NCBI GenBank assembly: GCA_963699085.1
Contig: CAVOTH010000004.1
Span: 1,612,001-1,676,000, forward strand
Length of the DNA: 64,000 nt
Reading direction: 5' to 3'
Source: Bog-756 sp963699085
GTDB lineage: Bacteria; Actinomycetota; Acidimicrobiia; Acidimicrobiales; RAAP-2
Shown: piece after piece, positions 42,978 through 51,925 of the stretch
Numbering within the stretch: the first letter of the stretch is position 1
Layout: each line of letters begins with the position of its first letter
Notes under the pieces: generated by a model
The model's input: the letters and a program-made list of their open reading frames with translations, nothing else
Databases searched by the model: none
Told to the model about the DNA's origin: nothing
Program-made: the position numbers and the translations under genes

Positions 42978-44170
42978 GTGTGGCGGCTGGGCGGAATGGC
43001 GTGCTTTGTTGTGCTTGCGGCGACCTCGGGCGCTTCGGCGCTCCCGCTCGCGGCAGCTGCTTCGCCTTCATCTGGATCCGCGACGCCGGCCATCCCCACT
43101 GACGTGAAGGTAAAGCCCGGCATGGCGGCGGTCACGGTTTCCTGGCACGACCACCCTAAGGCCGGCGTCACCTTCTCAGTCACGTCTGTTCCCGCTGGAC
43201 AAAGCTGCGTGGTCGTCGGAATGACCGAGTGCACGATCTCGGACACCTCGTCGACTCCATGGCGATATGAAGTCACTGCGTCCATCGGGACGGCGGCTTC
43301 GGCTCCTTCCGCACTCACCCAACCAGTCCCGCATCGAATTTTGGCGATTCTGGCCGGCCAGTCGAACGCGATGGGTGCCGAATCCTACGCCACAGATCCA
43401 GTGACAGGAATTTATTATCTGGCTGCGCCCTACGTCACAGCGGCCGATTCTCTCTCGACACTCAGTTGGCCGGCGTGGAATGTTGACGCGGTCAAGGGAG
43501 GGGGGCCGACGGGCCAGCTCCCGTTGGACACACCTCAGATTGAGAACTGGCTGACCCCCGATCACCAGATCTTCGGGCCGGAGATCGGTTGGGCTCGCCA
43601 AGAATTCGCCGACACCGGACAGCCGATCAGCATCGTGAAGGCCACGCTTGGCGGTTCGAGTCTCGCCGTCAACTGGAACCCCGACGAGCCGGCCGGGATC
43701 TTCCTGGCCATGGTCGCCGACGTGGAGGCAACCATGGCCCACGACGCCAAGAAGGGGCGACTCGACACCATCGGAGCAATTGCCTGGTACCAGGGAGAGA
43801 CCGACGCCGAGAGCCCTTCTATGGCAGACGCGTATCAATGGAATCTCACCGCATTCATCTTAGCCTTGCGCACTGATCTCCCCATGAACGCAGCGACTCC
43901 GATCGTGCTGGTGAAAGAGTCCCTGGCCAGCCTGACATCGATGTGGGAATCGAACTCCGAATGCTCAGTCGAACCCTGTGCAACCGTCGAGCAGGGAGAT
44001 GCTGAGGTGCGCAGCGCGGACGACTGGGTGGCGGGAAACCCTCCATGTGGTCGAGATCGACTCACTCGGACTACCGCGATGGACTGGCCGATGAGATCCA
44101 TTTGACCAACACGTGGGAATTGGTGATCGGAGAGGAAATCGCCACTGTCAGCGATCGGCTGATGCCGTAG
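42978..44170 (+). CDS. Secreted SASA-type carbohydrate esterase (sialate O-acetylesterase-like) with N-terminal FN3-like domain
   Basis: About 397 residues. A signal peptide (ACFVVLAATSGASALPLAAAA) is followed by a beta-rich domain of about 85 residues (IPTDVKVKPGMAAVTVSWHD), FN3-like. The esterase then shows LAGQSNAMG with nucleophile Ser129, FGPEIGWAREF-like FGPEIGWARQEFAD, KATLGGSSLAVNW and IAWYQGETDAESP, all blocks of the DUF303/SASA family of acetylesterases. A slip near 44035 is needed to reach DEIHLTNTWE, the catalytic Asp/His end, and TAG 44170. It would remove acyl groups from surface glycan, the reverse of the acyltransferases around it. GTG 42978 is used; ATG 42996 would shorten the signal peptide. 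Confidence 0.75.
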
Positions 44171-44352
44171 CCTTTGCGCCGTGACCCGCCCAGATTGCTC
44201 TCGATGCTCTGCGAGGAGGGACCTGGCTCAATGGCAGCCTGGGAGTCGAGTAATGCCGTCGTTGTGGAGCGGAGTTGGCACGATGTGCCATCAGTGACTC
44301 CATGTGGTCAGCTGCCGTCGGCAAGTGAGCTTCCGTCATGTCGAGGTTGGCC

Positions 44353-45556
44353 TTAAGCAAGGGTGTTTCTGAAGAAGTACGCCGACATCAGTGCAGTCAC
44401 CACCGAAATGACGAGGGCAAGTGCAAAGAGAAGCCACGTTGGCAATCGGCGAAAGCCGACCACACAGGGAACGGCCAGGACAATCCCTCGGGGCCAGATA
44501 GATCCAGCACCACTCAATGACATCAAGACCAGTGCCGATGCACCCACTGCCGCGGGGAATAAGTCAAGCGTGGATCTGCCCGATCGAGACCACCGGCGGA
44601 ATCCCAACACACATGCAGCCACTACCAGGCAGCAAGCGAGCACCGCCTGAACCGCCATGACAATTGCGCCATGGTGTCCCACGAGTAGCTGGACGGTCGT
44701 CGTTCTTTGAACGATGAAGTCATAGAGCTGCGTTCCAGGGAACTCGAATTCTTTGCGCTTCGGGCTCTGGACGAGTTGGTATGCGTTCCAGTGACCCAGG
44801 GTTATCGCGTCGTGGATACTCAGAATTACCAGCGGGGCAAAGGCCACGGCGCCCCATACCGCTCGCCTGAGCGCTTCACGACGACTCACACCCCAACCGA
44901 GTACCACGATGGCTGCCACGAGTCCCACGACCGCAAATGTGGCCGTGCTGTACGAAATGACGGCAATCGCGGCCGCAACACCCATGATTGCGAAATGACT
45001 TCGAGATGCGGCGAGGATCGCTATCACCAGTCCGAGGAGCGCGAGTGACGTTGGATACGCGGCGTAGTTGTAGACGGCTCCCGGAAACACCGCGACGATG
45101 ACAAGCAGCAGGTAGGACCGCCACGGATTCAGATCACGTGCCCACCCATACCAGATGACTCCGAGAGCTCCGATGAGGAAGACGGCCGACAGACAGCAGG
45201 CTGGCCGTATCGGCAGGAATCCCCAAAACATGGACCAAACTGATCGCCAGCGGATAGCCCGGAAGCCATCCAGCCGTACCGCACCAGTGCCCTGATCCAG
45301 GGAACGCCGGAAACCCAGGGGAAAAGCATGCTCCCAATGTTCGACCGTGGGCACTGATCGACAAATAGTTGAAACTGTCCCACCGGATCCAATTGCGGGT
45401 ATTGAAGTCCCACGCTCGAGCCGAGGAGCTGACGGTCACGACGAATCGTCCGGTAATCCATGCAGCAAAGACGACGATCACTCCCAGGCCGTAGTTGGCG
45501 CGAGGAGTCACCTCCACATGATCTTCTGTGATTTCTTCTTCGCTGGCTTGGGTCAT
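44353..45556 (-). CDS. PIG-V-like GT-C membrane protein, copy 2
   Basis: About 401 residues, paralogue of 39400-40604. After a hydrophilic leader (MTQASEEEITEDH) and the first helix comes RNWIRWDSFNYLSISAHGRT with the family Asp, then CGTAGWLPGYPLAI. A slip near 45210-45280 leads into the long frame with VFPGAVYNYAAYPTSLALLG and about eight helices to the stop at 44353. ATG 45556 was chosen because it gives a leader equal to that of the paralogue. Codon use is less GC-rich than in flanking genes. Function inferred: polyprenyl-phosphate-sugar-dependent transferase. Confidence 0.65.
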
Positions 45557-45807
45557 GACGCAGGTACCTTTTCTTGGATGGCGGCCCAAGTCAAGTGGCT
45601 TCGGTGGCAATCGTTCGGCGGTTTCAAGCGGTGAGCAGAATCAGCTCGAAGACATCTCTGATGGTTTCCTGTATCCGAGGGCCCTGCTGGCGACGCCAAT
45701 CGGGGCTTCGCTGAAATCGGACGAAATCGGCCGACTTTGCAGTCACAGGTCTCTCCGATCCACCAGAGGTAGGCCACGGATCACGAACGAGGGAAGGGCG
45801 TCGGTCC

Positions 45808-46157
45808 GAATATTCAGTTGGCACCCGTCTCCAGGGCATGGGTGGCCCGCTGATTCTTATAGATGAGCCAACCGGCACCCCCAAAGGCGACGACGGCGAC
45901 GGAGATGGCGACGAACCCGGTCGGTCGCTTGCGGCCCCTTTTGTAACAGAAACTGCCATTTTTGTGCCACCCGTCCGGGCATTTGCCACTCGTGGGAACG
46001 GATATGGCGGTCCGGTGTCCCGGGACCCAGCTCGGAAGATGACCGATCCCCACGGTCAAGTACTCGAAGGCGAATACCGCCGCAATGATCCCGATGATGA
46101 TCAGAAGGATGATCCAGACCCATTTCATGAGCCAGACTGTATCCATAACCCCAATCG
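45808..46157. repeat. Direct repeat unit 1 of a tandem duplication
   Basis: This unit and 46163-46515 match at about nine bases in ten by eye, with a period of 355-358 bases. Each unit carries one small membrane-protein gene plus its upstream region, so it is a gene duplication. Confidence 0.85.
45814..46128 (-). CDS. Small two-helix membrane protein with CPDGWHKNGSFC loop, copy 1
   Basis: 104 residues from ATG 46128 (ATG 46146 and an earlier start are in frame). Helix 1 is MKWVWIILLIIIGIIAAV; then IEYLTVGIGHLPSWVPGH, a loop SGKCPDGWHKNGSFCYKRG with two cysteines eleven apart, a basic stretch RKRPTGF and helix 2 VAVVAFGGAGWLIYKNQR. The Cys-Pro-Asp-Gly-Trp and Phe-Cys-Tyr pattern suggests a disulfide or a metal-binding hairpin. 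No family is recognised. It is followed in tandem by a near-identical copy, and a third relative is at 31371-31793. The position beside glycan genes suggests an envelope role. Confidence 0.7.
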   Translation of the reverse strand: MKWVWIILLIIIGIIAAVFAFEYLTVGIGHLPSWVPGHRTAISVPTSGKCPDGWHKNGSFCYKRGRKRPTGFVAISVAVVAFGGAGWLIYKNQRATHALETGAN

Positions 46158-46162
46158 TATTC

Positions 46163-46515
46163 GAATATTCAGTTGGCACTTGTCTCCGCCACGGCCTTGG
46201 CGTCCCGCTGATTCTTGTAGATCAGCCATCCGGCACCCCCAAAGGCGACGACGGCGACGCCGACGGCGACGAACCCGGTCGGTCGTTTGCGGCCCCTCTT
46301 GTAGCAGAAACTGCCATTTTTGTGCCAACCGTCCGGACATTTGCCACTTGTGGGAACAGATATCGGGGTCCGGTGTCCGGGGACCCAACTCGGGAGATGA
46401 CCGATCCCCACGGTCAAGTACTCGAAGGCAAATATTGCCGCAATGATCCCGATGATGATCAGAAGGATGATCCAGACCCATTTCATGAGCCAGACTGTAC
46501 CCATAACCCCAATCG
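46163..46515. repeat. Direct repeat unit 2 of a tandem duplication
   Basis: Second unit of the duplication at 45808-46157. Differences are mostly single bases at third codon positions, so both proteins have been kept under selection since duplication. Confidence 0.85.
46169..46486 (-). CDS. Small two-helix membrane protein with CPDGWHKNGSFC loop, copy 2
   Basis: 105 residues from ATG 46486 (ATG 46504 also in frame). It is nearly identical to its neighbour: the same helix 1, IEYLTVGIGHLPSWVPGH, SGKCPDGWHKNGSFCYKRG and helix 2. Differences lie in GHRTPISVP against GHRTAISVP, in FVAVGV against FVAISV, and in the C-terminal tail (NQRDAKAVAETSAN against NQRATHALETGAN). Both cysteines are retained. 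Function unknown. Confidence 0.7.
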   Translation of the reverse strand: MKWVWIILLIIIGIIAAIFAFEYLTVGIGHLPSWVPGHRTPISVPTSGKCPDGWHKNGSFCYKRGRKRPTGFVAVGVAVVAFGGAGWLIYKNQRDAKAVAETSAN

Positions 46516-46715
46516 CCCTGAAGAGTTGGTGGATTTTGCAGCACCACTTCACCAGGGACTGATGCCATGCCAGGGTGCCGCCTGGAGACGGTTGGTGCGA
46601 CCCTGACCGGCCTGGGATCCCGTCATTTCCGTAGAGTTGCACCTGCCCCTATGATCGTGCCCGGGTGACCACCCGTCGGGGTTGGACACGGCTCGCTGGG
46701 GGTGTGGAGGACCTG

Positions 46716-48143
46716 ATGGCAAAGAAATCAAAGCGGATCGGGGTCCTGGTGGTGGCCTACAACGCCGCCACCACCCTCGCCAAGACACTCGACCGTATCC
46801 CCGAAGGCGTCCGCGGGGAGATCGAGGAGGTGATCGTCAGCGACGACCACAGCCAGGACTCCACCTACCTGGTCGGCCTCGGTTACCAGCAGGTGTCCGA
46901 ACTCCCGATCACCCTCATCCGCCAGCCGAAGAACCTCGGCTACGGCGGAAATCAGAAAGTCGGCTACAACCTGGCCATCGAGCACGGCCTGGACATCATC
47001 GTCATGCTCCACGGCGACGGACAGTACGCCCCCGAGTCGATGCCCGAATTGCTCGAGCCGCTGCTCAAGGGCGAGGCCGACGCCGTGTTCGGCTCCCGGA
47101 TCATGATCAAAGGAGCGGCCCGCAAGGGTGGCATGCCGCTCTACAAGTACGTCGGCAATCGGATCCTGTCCCGATTCGAGAACGCAGCACTCGGCACCGA
47201 ACTGACCGAGTTCCACTCGGGCTACCGCGCCTACTCCGTCGAAGCCCTCAAGCGGATTCCGTTCGAGAGGAACTCTGACGGGTTCAACTTCGACACCCAG
47301 ATCATCATCCAGCTCCACGACGCCGGCATGCGGATCGCCGAGGTCCCGATCCCGACCTACTACGGGGACGAGATCTGTTACGTCGACGGGATGGGCTACG
47401 CCGCCGACGTGACCAAGGACGTCATCTCCTACCGTCTGCAGAAGGCCGGCTTCGGTGACGGCAGCCGGATCAGCCTCAATGAGGAGTACCAACTCAAGCC
47501 CTCCGAGGACAGCTCGCACGGACGGATCTCCACCATGATGGCGGCCCGGGCGCCGGCCAAGATCCTCGACCTGGGCTGCTCGAGTGGCCAGCTCGCTGAG
47601 CGTCTCCAGGAGATGGGTCATCACGTGGTGGGCGTCGACAGGCACGATTTTCCCGCTGCGACCGAGCGGATGAGCGCCTTCTACAAGGCCGACCTGACCG
47701 AAGGGATCCCGCCTGAGGTCGGCACCGGGTTCGACCTCGTGCTGATGGCCGACGTACTGGAGCATCTCGGCAAGCCGGAAGCGCTGCTCGAGGAGTGCAA
47801 GGACGTGCTCAACCCCGAGGGCTCGGTGATGCTGTGCGTGCCGAATATCGGCCACTGGTACCCGAGGTCACGGGCGACACTCGGAATGTTCGACTACGAC
47901 CAGCGGGGCATCCTCGACGCCACACACCTGCGGTTCTTCACCCGCCGCAGCATCCGCAAGCTGGTGGAGCGGAGCGGGTTCACCGTGCGCCGCATGGAGC
48001 CGGTCGGCCTGCCGCTCGACGCCCTGGGCCTCGAGGGCGCCGGGGGCCGCATCGTCCGCCTCCTCGACCACTTCCTGGTCACGCTGTGGCCGACGATGTT
48101 CGGCTACCAGTTCATCGTCGAGGCGACGCCGAACCACTACTGA
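46716..48143 (+). CDS. Bifunctional GT2 glycosyltransferase / class I SAM methyltransferase
   Basis: 475 residues, intact, ATG 46716 with GGAGG five bases before. Residues 6-230 are a GT-A domain: IGVLVVAYNAATTL, VIVSDDHSQDST and MLHGDGQYAPE (metal-binding Asp101), then SRIMIKGAARKGGMPLYKYV and EFHSGYRAYSV, as in polyprenyl-phosphate-type GT2 enzymes. Residues 280-460 are a methyltransferase: ILDLGCSSGQLAERL (Asp285), VVGVDRHDF, LVLMADVLEHLGKPEALL and HLRFFTRRSIRKLVERSGF. One protein that transfers a sugar and methylates it or a neighbour is plausible; cytoplasmic. It stands alone between the small membrane proteins and the convergent cysDNC operon. Confidence 0.9.
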   Translation: MAKKSKRIGVLVVAYNAATTLAKTLDRIPEGVRGEIEEVIVSDDHSQDSTYLVGLGYQQVSELPITLIRQPKNLGYGGNQKVGYNLAIEHGLDIIVMLHGDGQYAPESMPELLEPLLKGEADAVFGSRIMIKGAARKGGMPLYKYVGNRILSRFENAALGTELTEFHSGYRAYSVEALKRIPFERNSDGFNFDTQIIIQLHDAGMRIAEVPIPTYYGDEICYVDGMGYAADVTKDVISYRLQKAGFGDGSRISLNEEYQLKPSEDSSHGRISTMMAARAPAKILDLGCSSGQLAERLQEMGHHVVGVDRHDFPAATERMSAFYKADLTEGIPPEVGTGFDLVLMADVLEHLGKPEALLEECKDVLNPEGSVMLCVPNIGHWYPRSRATLGMFDYDQRGILDATHLRFFTRRSIRKLVERSGFTVRRMEPVGLPLDALGLEGAGGRIVRLLDHFLVTLWPTMFGYQFIVEATPNHY

Positions 48144-48158
48144 TCGGAAACGGCCAGC

Positions 48159-48758
48159 TCAGGCGGTGGCCCGGTCGAGCGCTGCCAGTACCAGGTCGAC
48201 CGCATCGTCCACCGATGTACTCGGCTCGATGGCCAGATCCGGGTGTTGGGGCACCTCGTAGGGATCGTCGATCCCGGTGAACGAGTCGAGTGAGCCTGCG
48301 CTGGCTTTGGCGTAGAGGCCCTTCGGGTCGCGTACTGCGCACTCGGCCGCCGGGGTGGCCATGAAGATCTCGAGGAAGGTCAAGCCCGCTTCGGCGTGGA
48401 TCCGTCGGGCCAGGTCGCGCGACTCGGCGTAGGGGCTGATGATGGCCACGACCGACACCAGCGAGGCATCGGCGAACAGGCGGGCCACCTCGGCCACCCG
48501 GCGGCAGTTCTCCAGACGATCGTCTCGGCTGAACCCGAGATCGGCGTTGATCCCGGTCCGCAGGTTGTCGCCGTCGAGTCGGTAGGCGGCGCGCCCGTCG
48601 GCCACCAGGCGACGCTCGACGGCCGTGGCCACGGTCGACTTGCCCGATCCGGACAGCCCGGTGAACCACAAGGTGGCCCCTGCGCCGCCGGTACGGGCCG
48701 CCCGGTCGGCCCGGGACACGTCGCCTTCGTGCCAGGTGATGTTGGTGGCCGGCGACAC
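48159..48758 (-). CDS. cysC: Adenylylsulfate kinase
   Basis: 199 residues, GTG start eleven bases after the cysN stop. Walker A is GLSGSGKST at residues 34-42; LDGDNLRTGINADLGFS and DDRLENCRRVAEVA are the APS-binding blocks, and FLEIFMATPAAECAVRDPKG the lid region. It phosphorylates APS to PAPS with ATP. In many actinobacteria, including mycobacteria, cysC is fused to cysN; here it is a separate last gene of the operon. PAPS can feed sulfate reduction or sulfotransferases; four of the latter lie in this window. Confidence 0.95.
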   Translation of the reverse strand: MSPATNITWHEGDVSRADRAARTGGAGATLWFTGLSGSGKSTVATAVERRLVADGRAAYRLDGDNLRTGINADLGFSRDDRLENCRRVAEVARLFADASLVSVVAIISPYAESRDLARRIHAEAGLTFLEIFMATPAAECAVRDPKGLYAKASAGSLDSFTGIDDPYEVPQHPDLAIEPSTSVDDAVDLVLAALDRATA

Positions 48759-48769
48759 GTGGGCCTGAG

Positions 48770-50020
48770 TCAGTTGGGGCGGAGCAGCATGCCGGCCCCG
48801 GACGTGACATTGGAGCCCTCGTCGGCCAGGATGAACGACCCGGTCGACCGGTTCCTGCTGTACGGGTCGTAGAACAGCGGCTGGGTCACCCGCAGCGCCA
48901 CCCGCCCGACGTCGTTGAGGGTGAGGGTGGTCGCGCCTTCGTCACGGTGCAGCGTGTTCACATCGAGCCGGTAGTGCAGGTCGCGCACGACGGCACGCAC
49001 CCACCGGGTGGTGTGCTTGAGCATGAGGAAGTCGCCGACCTTCAGCGGCTTCTCGGTCATCCAGCACACCATGGCCTCGAGGTCCTGGCCGACGACCGGC
49101 TTGTTGTGTGGTCGACAGATCATGTCGCCCCGGGACACGTCGATGTTGTCGGCCAGTCGCATGGTCACCGACATCGGGGCGAAGGCCTCTTCGACCGGTC
49201 CTTCGAACGTGTCGATGGCGGCGATGGTGGTGGTGAGCCCCGACGGCAGGACCATCACCTCGTCGCCCGGGCGGAAGACACCACCGTCGATACGGCCGGC
49301 GTAGCCCCGGTAGTCGTGGTACTCGGCGGCATGGGGACGGATGACCCACTGCACCGGCATCCGGGGGTCGATCAGGTCCCGGTCCGATGCGATGTAGACC
49401 GTCTCCAAATGGTGGAGCAGGGATGTGCCCTGGTACCAGTCCATGTTGGCCGACCGGGTCACCACGTTGTCGCCCTGGAGGGCCGAGATCGGGATGAAGG
49501 TCAGGTCGGTCACGTCGAGTCGGCTGGCGAACGCGGTGAACTCGGCGCAGATCGCGTCGAAGATCCCCTGGTCGAAGTCGACCAGGTCCATCTTGTTGAT
49601 GCAGACCAGAAGGTGCGGCACCCGCAGGAGTGAGGCCAGGAAGGCGTGACGGCGGGTCTGCTCGACGATGCCCTTGCGGGCGTCGACCAGCACCATGGTC
49701 AGGTCGGCGGTCGAGTTTCCGGTGACCATGTTCCGGGTGTACTGCACGTGCCCGGGGGTGTCGGCGATGATGAACTTGCGGGCCGGGGTGGCGAAGTAGC
49801 GGTAAGCGACGTCGATGGTGATGCCCTGCTCGCGCTCGGCCCGCAGTCCGTCGGTCAGCAGAGCCAGATCGGTGTAGTCGTTGCCACGCTGGACCGAGAC
49901 CCGTTCGACGGCCTCGAGCTGGTCCTCGAAGATCGCCTTCGAGTCGTAGAGCAGACGGCCGATCAGTGTGCTCTTGCCGTCGTCGACCGAGCCGGCGGTG
50001 GCGAACCGGAGTAGTTCCAT
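48770..50020 (-). CDS. cysN: Sulfate adenylyltransferase subunit 1 (GTPase)
   Basis: 416 residues, intact. The EF-Tu-like GTPase domain has GSVDDGKST at residues 10-18, REQGITIDVAYRYF, ADTPGHVQYTRNMVTGNS and CINKMDL, followed by the two beta-barrels (PMSVTMRLADNIDVSRGDM, LTLNDVGRVALRVTQPL). GTP hydrolysis drives sulfate activation by CysD to APS. The ATG shares its A with the TGA of cysD. The protein stops after barrel III with no kinase domain. Confidence 0.95.
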   Translation of the reverse strand: MELLRFATAGSVDDGKSTLIGRLLYDSKAIFEDQLEAVERVSVQRGNDYTDLALLTDGLRAEREQGITIDVAYRYFATPARKFIIADTPGHVQYTRNMVTGNSTADLTMVLVDARKGIVEQTRRHAFLASLLRVPHLLVCINKMDLVDFDQGIFDAICAEFTAFASRLDVTDLTFIPISALQGDNVVTRSANMDWYQGTSLLHHLETVYIASDRDLIDPRMPVQWVIRPHAAEYHDYRGYAGRIDGGVFRPGDEVMVLPSGLTTTIAAIDTFEGPVEEAFAPMSVTMRLADNIDVSRGDMICRPHNKPVVGQDLEAMVCWMTEKPLKVGDFLMLKHTTRWVRAVVRDLHYRLDVNTLHRDEGATTLTLNDVGRVALRVTQPLFYDPYSRNRSTGSFILADEGSNVTSGAGMLLRPN

Positions 50021-50955
50021 CAGAAGTAACCCTCGCGCTTGCGGTCCTCCATGGCGGCCTCGCTGACCCGGTCGTCCGCCCGGGTCGCCCCGCGCTCGGT
50101 CAGCCGGGATGCGGCCACCTCGAGGATGATGTCGTCCACCGTCGTGGCCGACGACTCGACGGCCCCGGTGCAGGTCATGTCGCCGACGGTCCGGTACCGG
50201 ACAGTGGCCTCGAACTGCTCCTCGTCGTCACGGGGTGTCACGTACGGGCCGGTCGACAGGAGCATGCCGTCACGACGGAAGACCTCGCGCCGGTGCGAGT
50301 AGTAGATCGATGGGAGATCGAGTTGCTCCTCGCCGATGTACTGCCACACATCGAGTTCGGTCCAGTCCGAGATCGGGAACACCCGGATGTGCTCCCCGGG
50401 TCGGTGCCGCCCGTTGTAGAGGGACCACAGCTCGGGTCGCTGGTTCTTCGGGTCCCACTGGCCGAACTCGTCACGGAAGGAGTACACCCGCTCCTTCGCC
50501 CGTGCCTTCTCCTCGTCGCGCCGGGCACCACCGAACACGGCGTCGAACTTCCGCTCGTTGATGGCGTCGAGCAGGGTGCGGGTCTGGAGGCGGTTGCGGG
50601 ACGGGTCGTTACCCGACTCCTCGGTGGATCGGCCCGCGTCGATCGACTCCTGCACCGAGGCCACGACCAGGGTCGCCTCGAGGTCGGCCACCATCCGGTC
50701 GCGGAACTCCAGGACCTCGGGGAAGTTGTGACCGGTATCGATGTGCATCACCGGGAACGGTATCCGCCCCGGGAAGAAGGCCTTCTGGGCCAGTCGGAGC
50801 ATGATGACCGAGTCCTTGCCTCCCGAGAACAGGAGCACCGGGTGCTCGAATTCGGCGGCAACCTCACGGATGATGTGGATGGAGGCGGCCTCGATCGACC
50901 GCAGGTGCGACAACTGGTATTGCCCCTTGACCGCGCTTCCCTGCCCTGAGTCCAT
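50020..50955 (-). CDS. cysD: Sulfate adenylyltransferase subunit 2
   Basis: 311 residues, intact. The ATP-pyrophosphatase PP-loop LLFSGGKDSVIMLRLAQK starts at residue 41; MHIDTGHNFPEVLEFRD, FGGARRDEEKARAKER, PISDWTELDVWQYI and the C-terminal ERGATRADD and EGYF are typical CysD. With CysN it forms APS from sulfate and ATP. First gene of the cysDNC operon; ATG 50955 lies eight bases after a TAAGTT box. Confidence 0.95.
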   Translation of the reverse strand: MDSGQGSAVKGQYQLSHLRSIEAASIHIIREVAAEFEHPVLLFSGGKDSVIMLRLAQKAFFPGRIPFPVMHIDTGHNFPEVLEFRDRMVADLEATLVVASVQESIDAGRSTEESGNDPSRNRLQTRTLLDAINERKFDAVFGGARRDEEKARAKERVYSFRDEFGQWDPKNQRPELWSLYNGRHRPGEHIRVFPISDWTELDVWQYIGEEQLDLPSIYYSHRREVFRRDGMLLSTGPYVTPRDDEEQFEATVRYRTVGDMTCTGAVESSATTVDDIILEVAASRLTERGATRADDRVSEAAMEDRKREGYF

Positions 50956-50963
50956 AGCTGACC

Positions 50964-50969
50964 AACTTA
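50964..50969 (-). promoter_or_regulatory. Candidate -10 box (TAAGTT) of cysDNC
   Basis: TAAGTT on the minus strand with an eight-base gap to ATG 50955, implying a leaderless or nearly leaderless transcript. No -35 match. It lies at the edge of the largest gene-free stretch in the window (50956-51241), where nothing else was recognised. Confidence 0.35.
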
Positions 50970-51241
50970 CCTGATGGGGAACCTAACGAAAAGAGGGCAC
51001 TTCGGGTTGTGCTCCCATGCACAAGGGCACGCCCACCTGCACTTGGGCGTCCTACACTGGATCTTTCCTGGTGGAGCCGTGCGCCCGTGAGGCCAGTGCG
51101 CCCGAAATCGGCACTGAGTCGACGGCAGGGCTGCACTACCCGGCTGCACGGATTCGGAGCGTTCGACCATGGGGACCACGACGGAGGTAGGCCCGCCCGC
51201 ATGTGCCGACGATGCCGCCCGGGGACCTGGGGAGGACGTCC

Positions 51242-51925
51242 GTGGCGGGTGACGAGGTATCAGCGTCCCCCTACCTGATCCGGAGCGGGACGGTCGAGGA
51301 TGCGACCGTGGCGGCCCGGCTCCACGCCGAGCAGATCTCGACCGGATTCCTCTCCTATCTCGGGCCCCGTTTCCTCGAGCGCCTCTATCGCCGGGTCGTG
51401 CTGTGGGACGGCGGATTCCTCCTCGTCGCCGTCGAAGCGGAGCGGGGATCGGCTGCCGCCCCACCGGATCCGGCAAGGTGGTCGGGTACATCGCCAGCGC
51501 CGACCCCACCAGCGGCCTCTACCGCCAGTTCCTGCTCCACGACAGCGTGGGCGCGGCCCTGGGCACCATCGGACCGCTGATCCGTACCTGGCGCAAGGTC
51601 ACTGGAGACTCTTCGGCACGGCTCGTCGACCGGACCCGGGGTCGGGCGCGGTCCGGAGATCCTGGCCATGGCCGTCGACGGGGGAAGCCAAGGCAAGGGT
51701 CTGGGCCGCCAACTGGTGCTCGGGCTCGTCGACGCCGTGGTCGCCGGGGGCAAATCAGAGGTGTACACCGTGATCGCCCAGGACAACGAGCCTGTCCCTG
51801 GCCCTCTACCGTCGTTGTGGCTTCCAACCGGACGGGACCTTCGAGCTGCACTCCGGCACGACGTCCGTCGTCATGCAGTGGGACCTTCCGGTCCGGGGGA
51901 CGATCCGGGCCCACCGTCGTCATGA
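51242..51925 (+). CDS. GNAT-family N-acetyltransferase (frameshifted)
   Basis: About 227 residues from GTG 51242, with GGGGAGG six bases before. YLIRSGTVEDATVAARLHAE and ISTGFLSYLGPRFLERLYRR start the domain; VVGYIASADPTSGLYRQF follows a slip near 51475; EILAMAVDGGSQGKGLGRQLV is the acetyl-CoA-binding block (Q/R-x-x-G-x-G/A), then ALYRRCGFQPDGTFELHSG after another slip near 51800. The TGA overlaps the next ATG. In an operon with a DegT aminotransferase and a lipid-carrier sugar transferase, it may acetylate an amino sugar nucleotide, as in bacillosamine-type pathways. Slips near 51475, 51650 and 51800. Confidence 0.7.

Noticed and set aside
44276..44290. TGGCAC-GAT-GTGCCA inverted repeat between convergent genes
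   Set aside because: A 6-bp stem without a T-run, over 60 bases from either stop; expected by chance in a window of this size.
45808..46515. Repeats considered as a CRISPR or transposon-end structure
   Set aside because: There are only two long units with coding content and no spacers, inverted ends or transposase; it is a gene duplication.
50038..50949. Plus-strand open frames opposite cysD
   Set aside because: They mirror the strongly conserved cysD coding frame and show no family motif.
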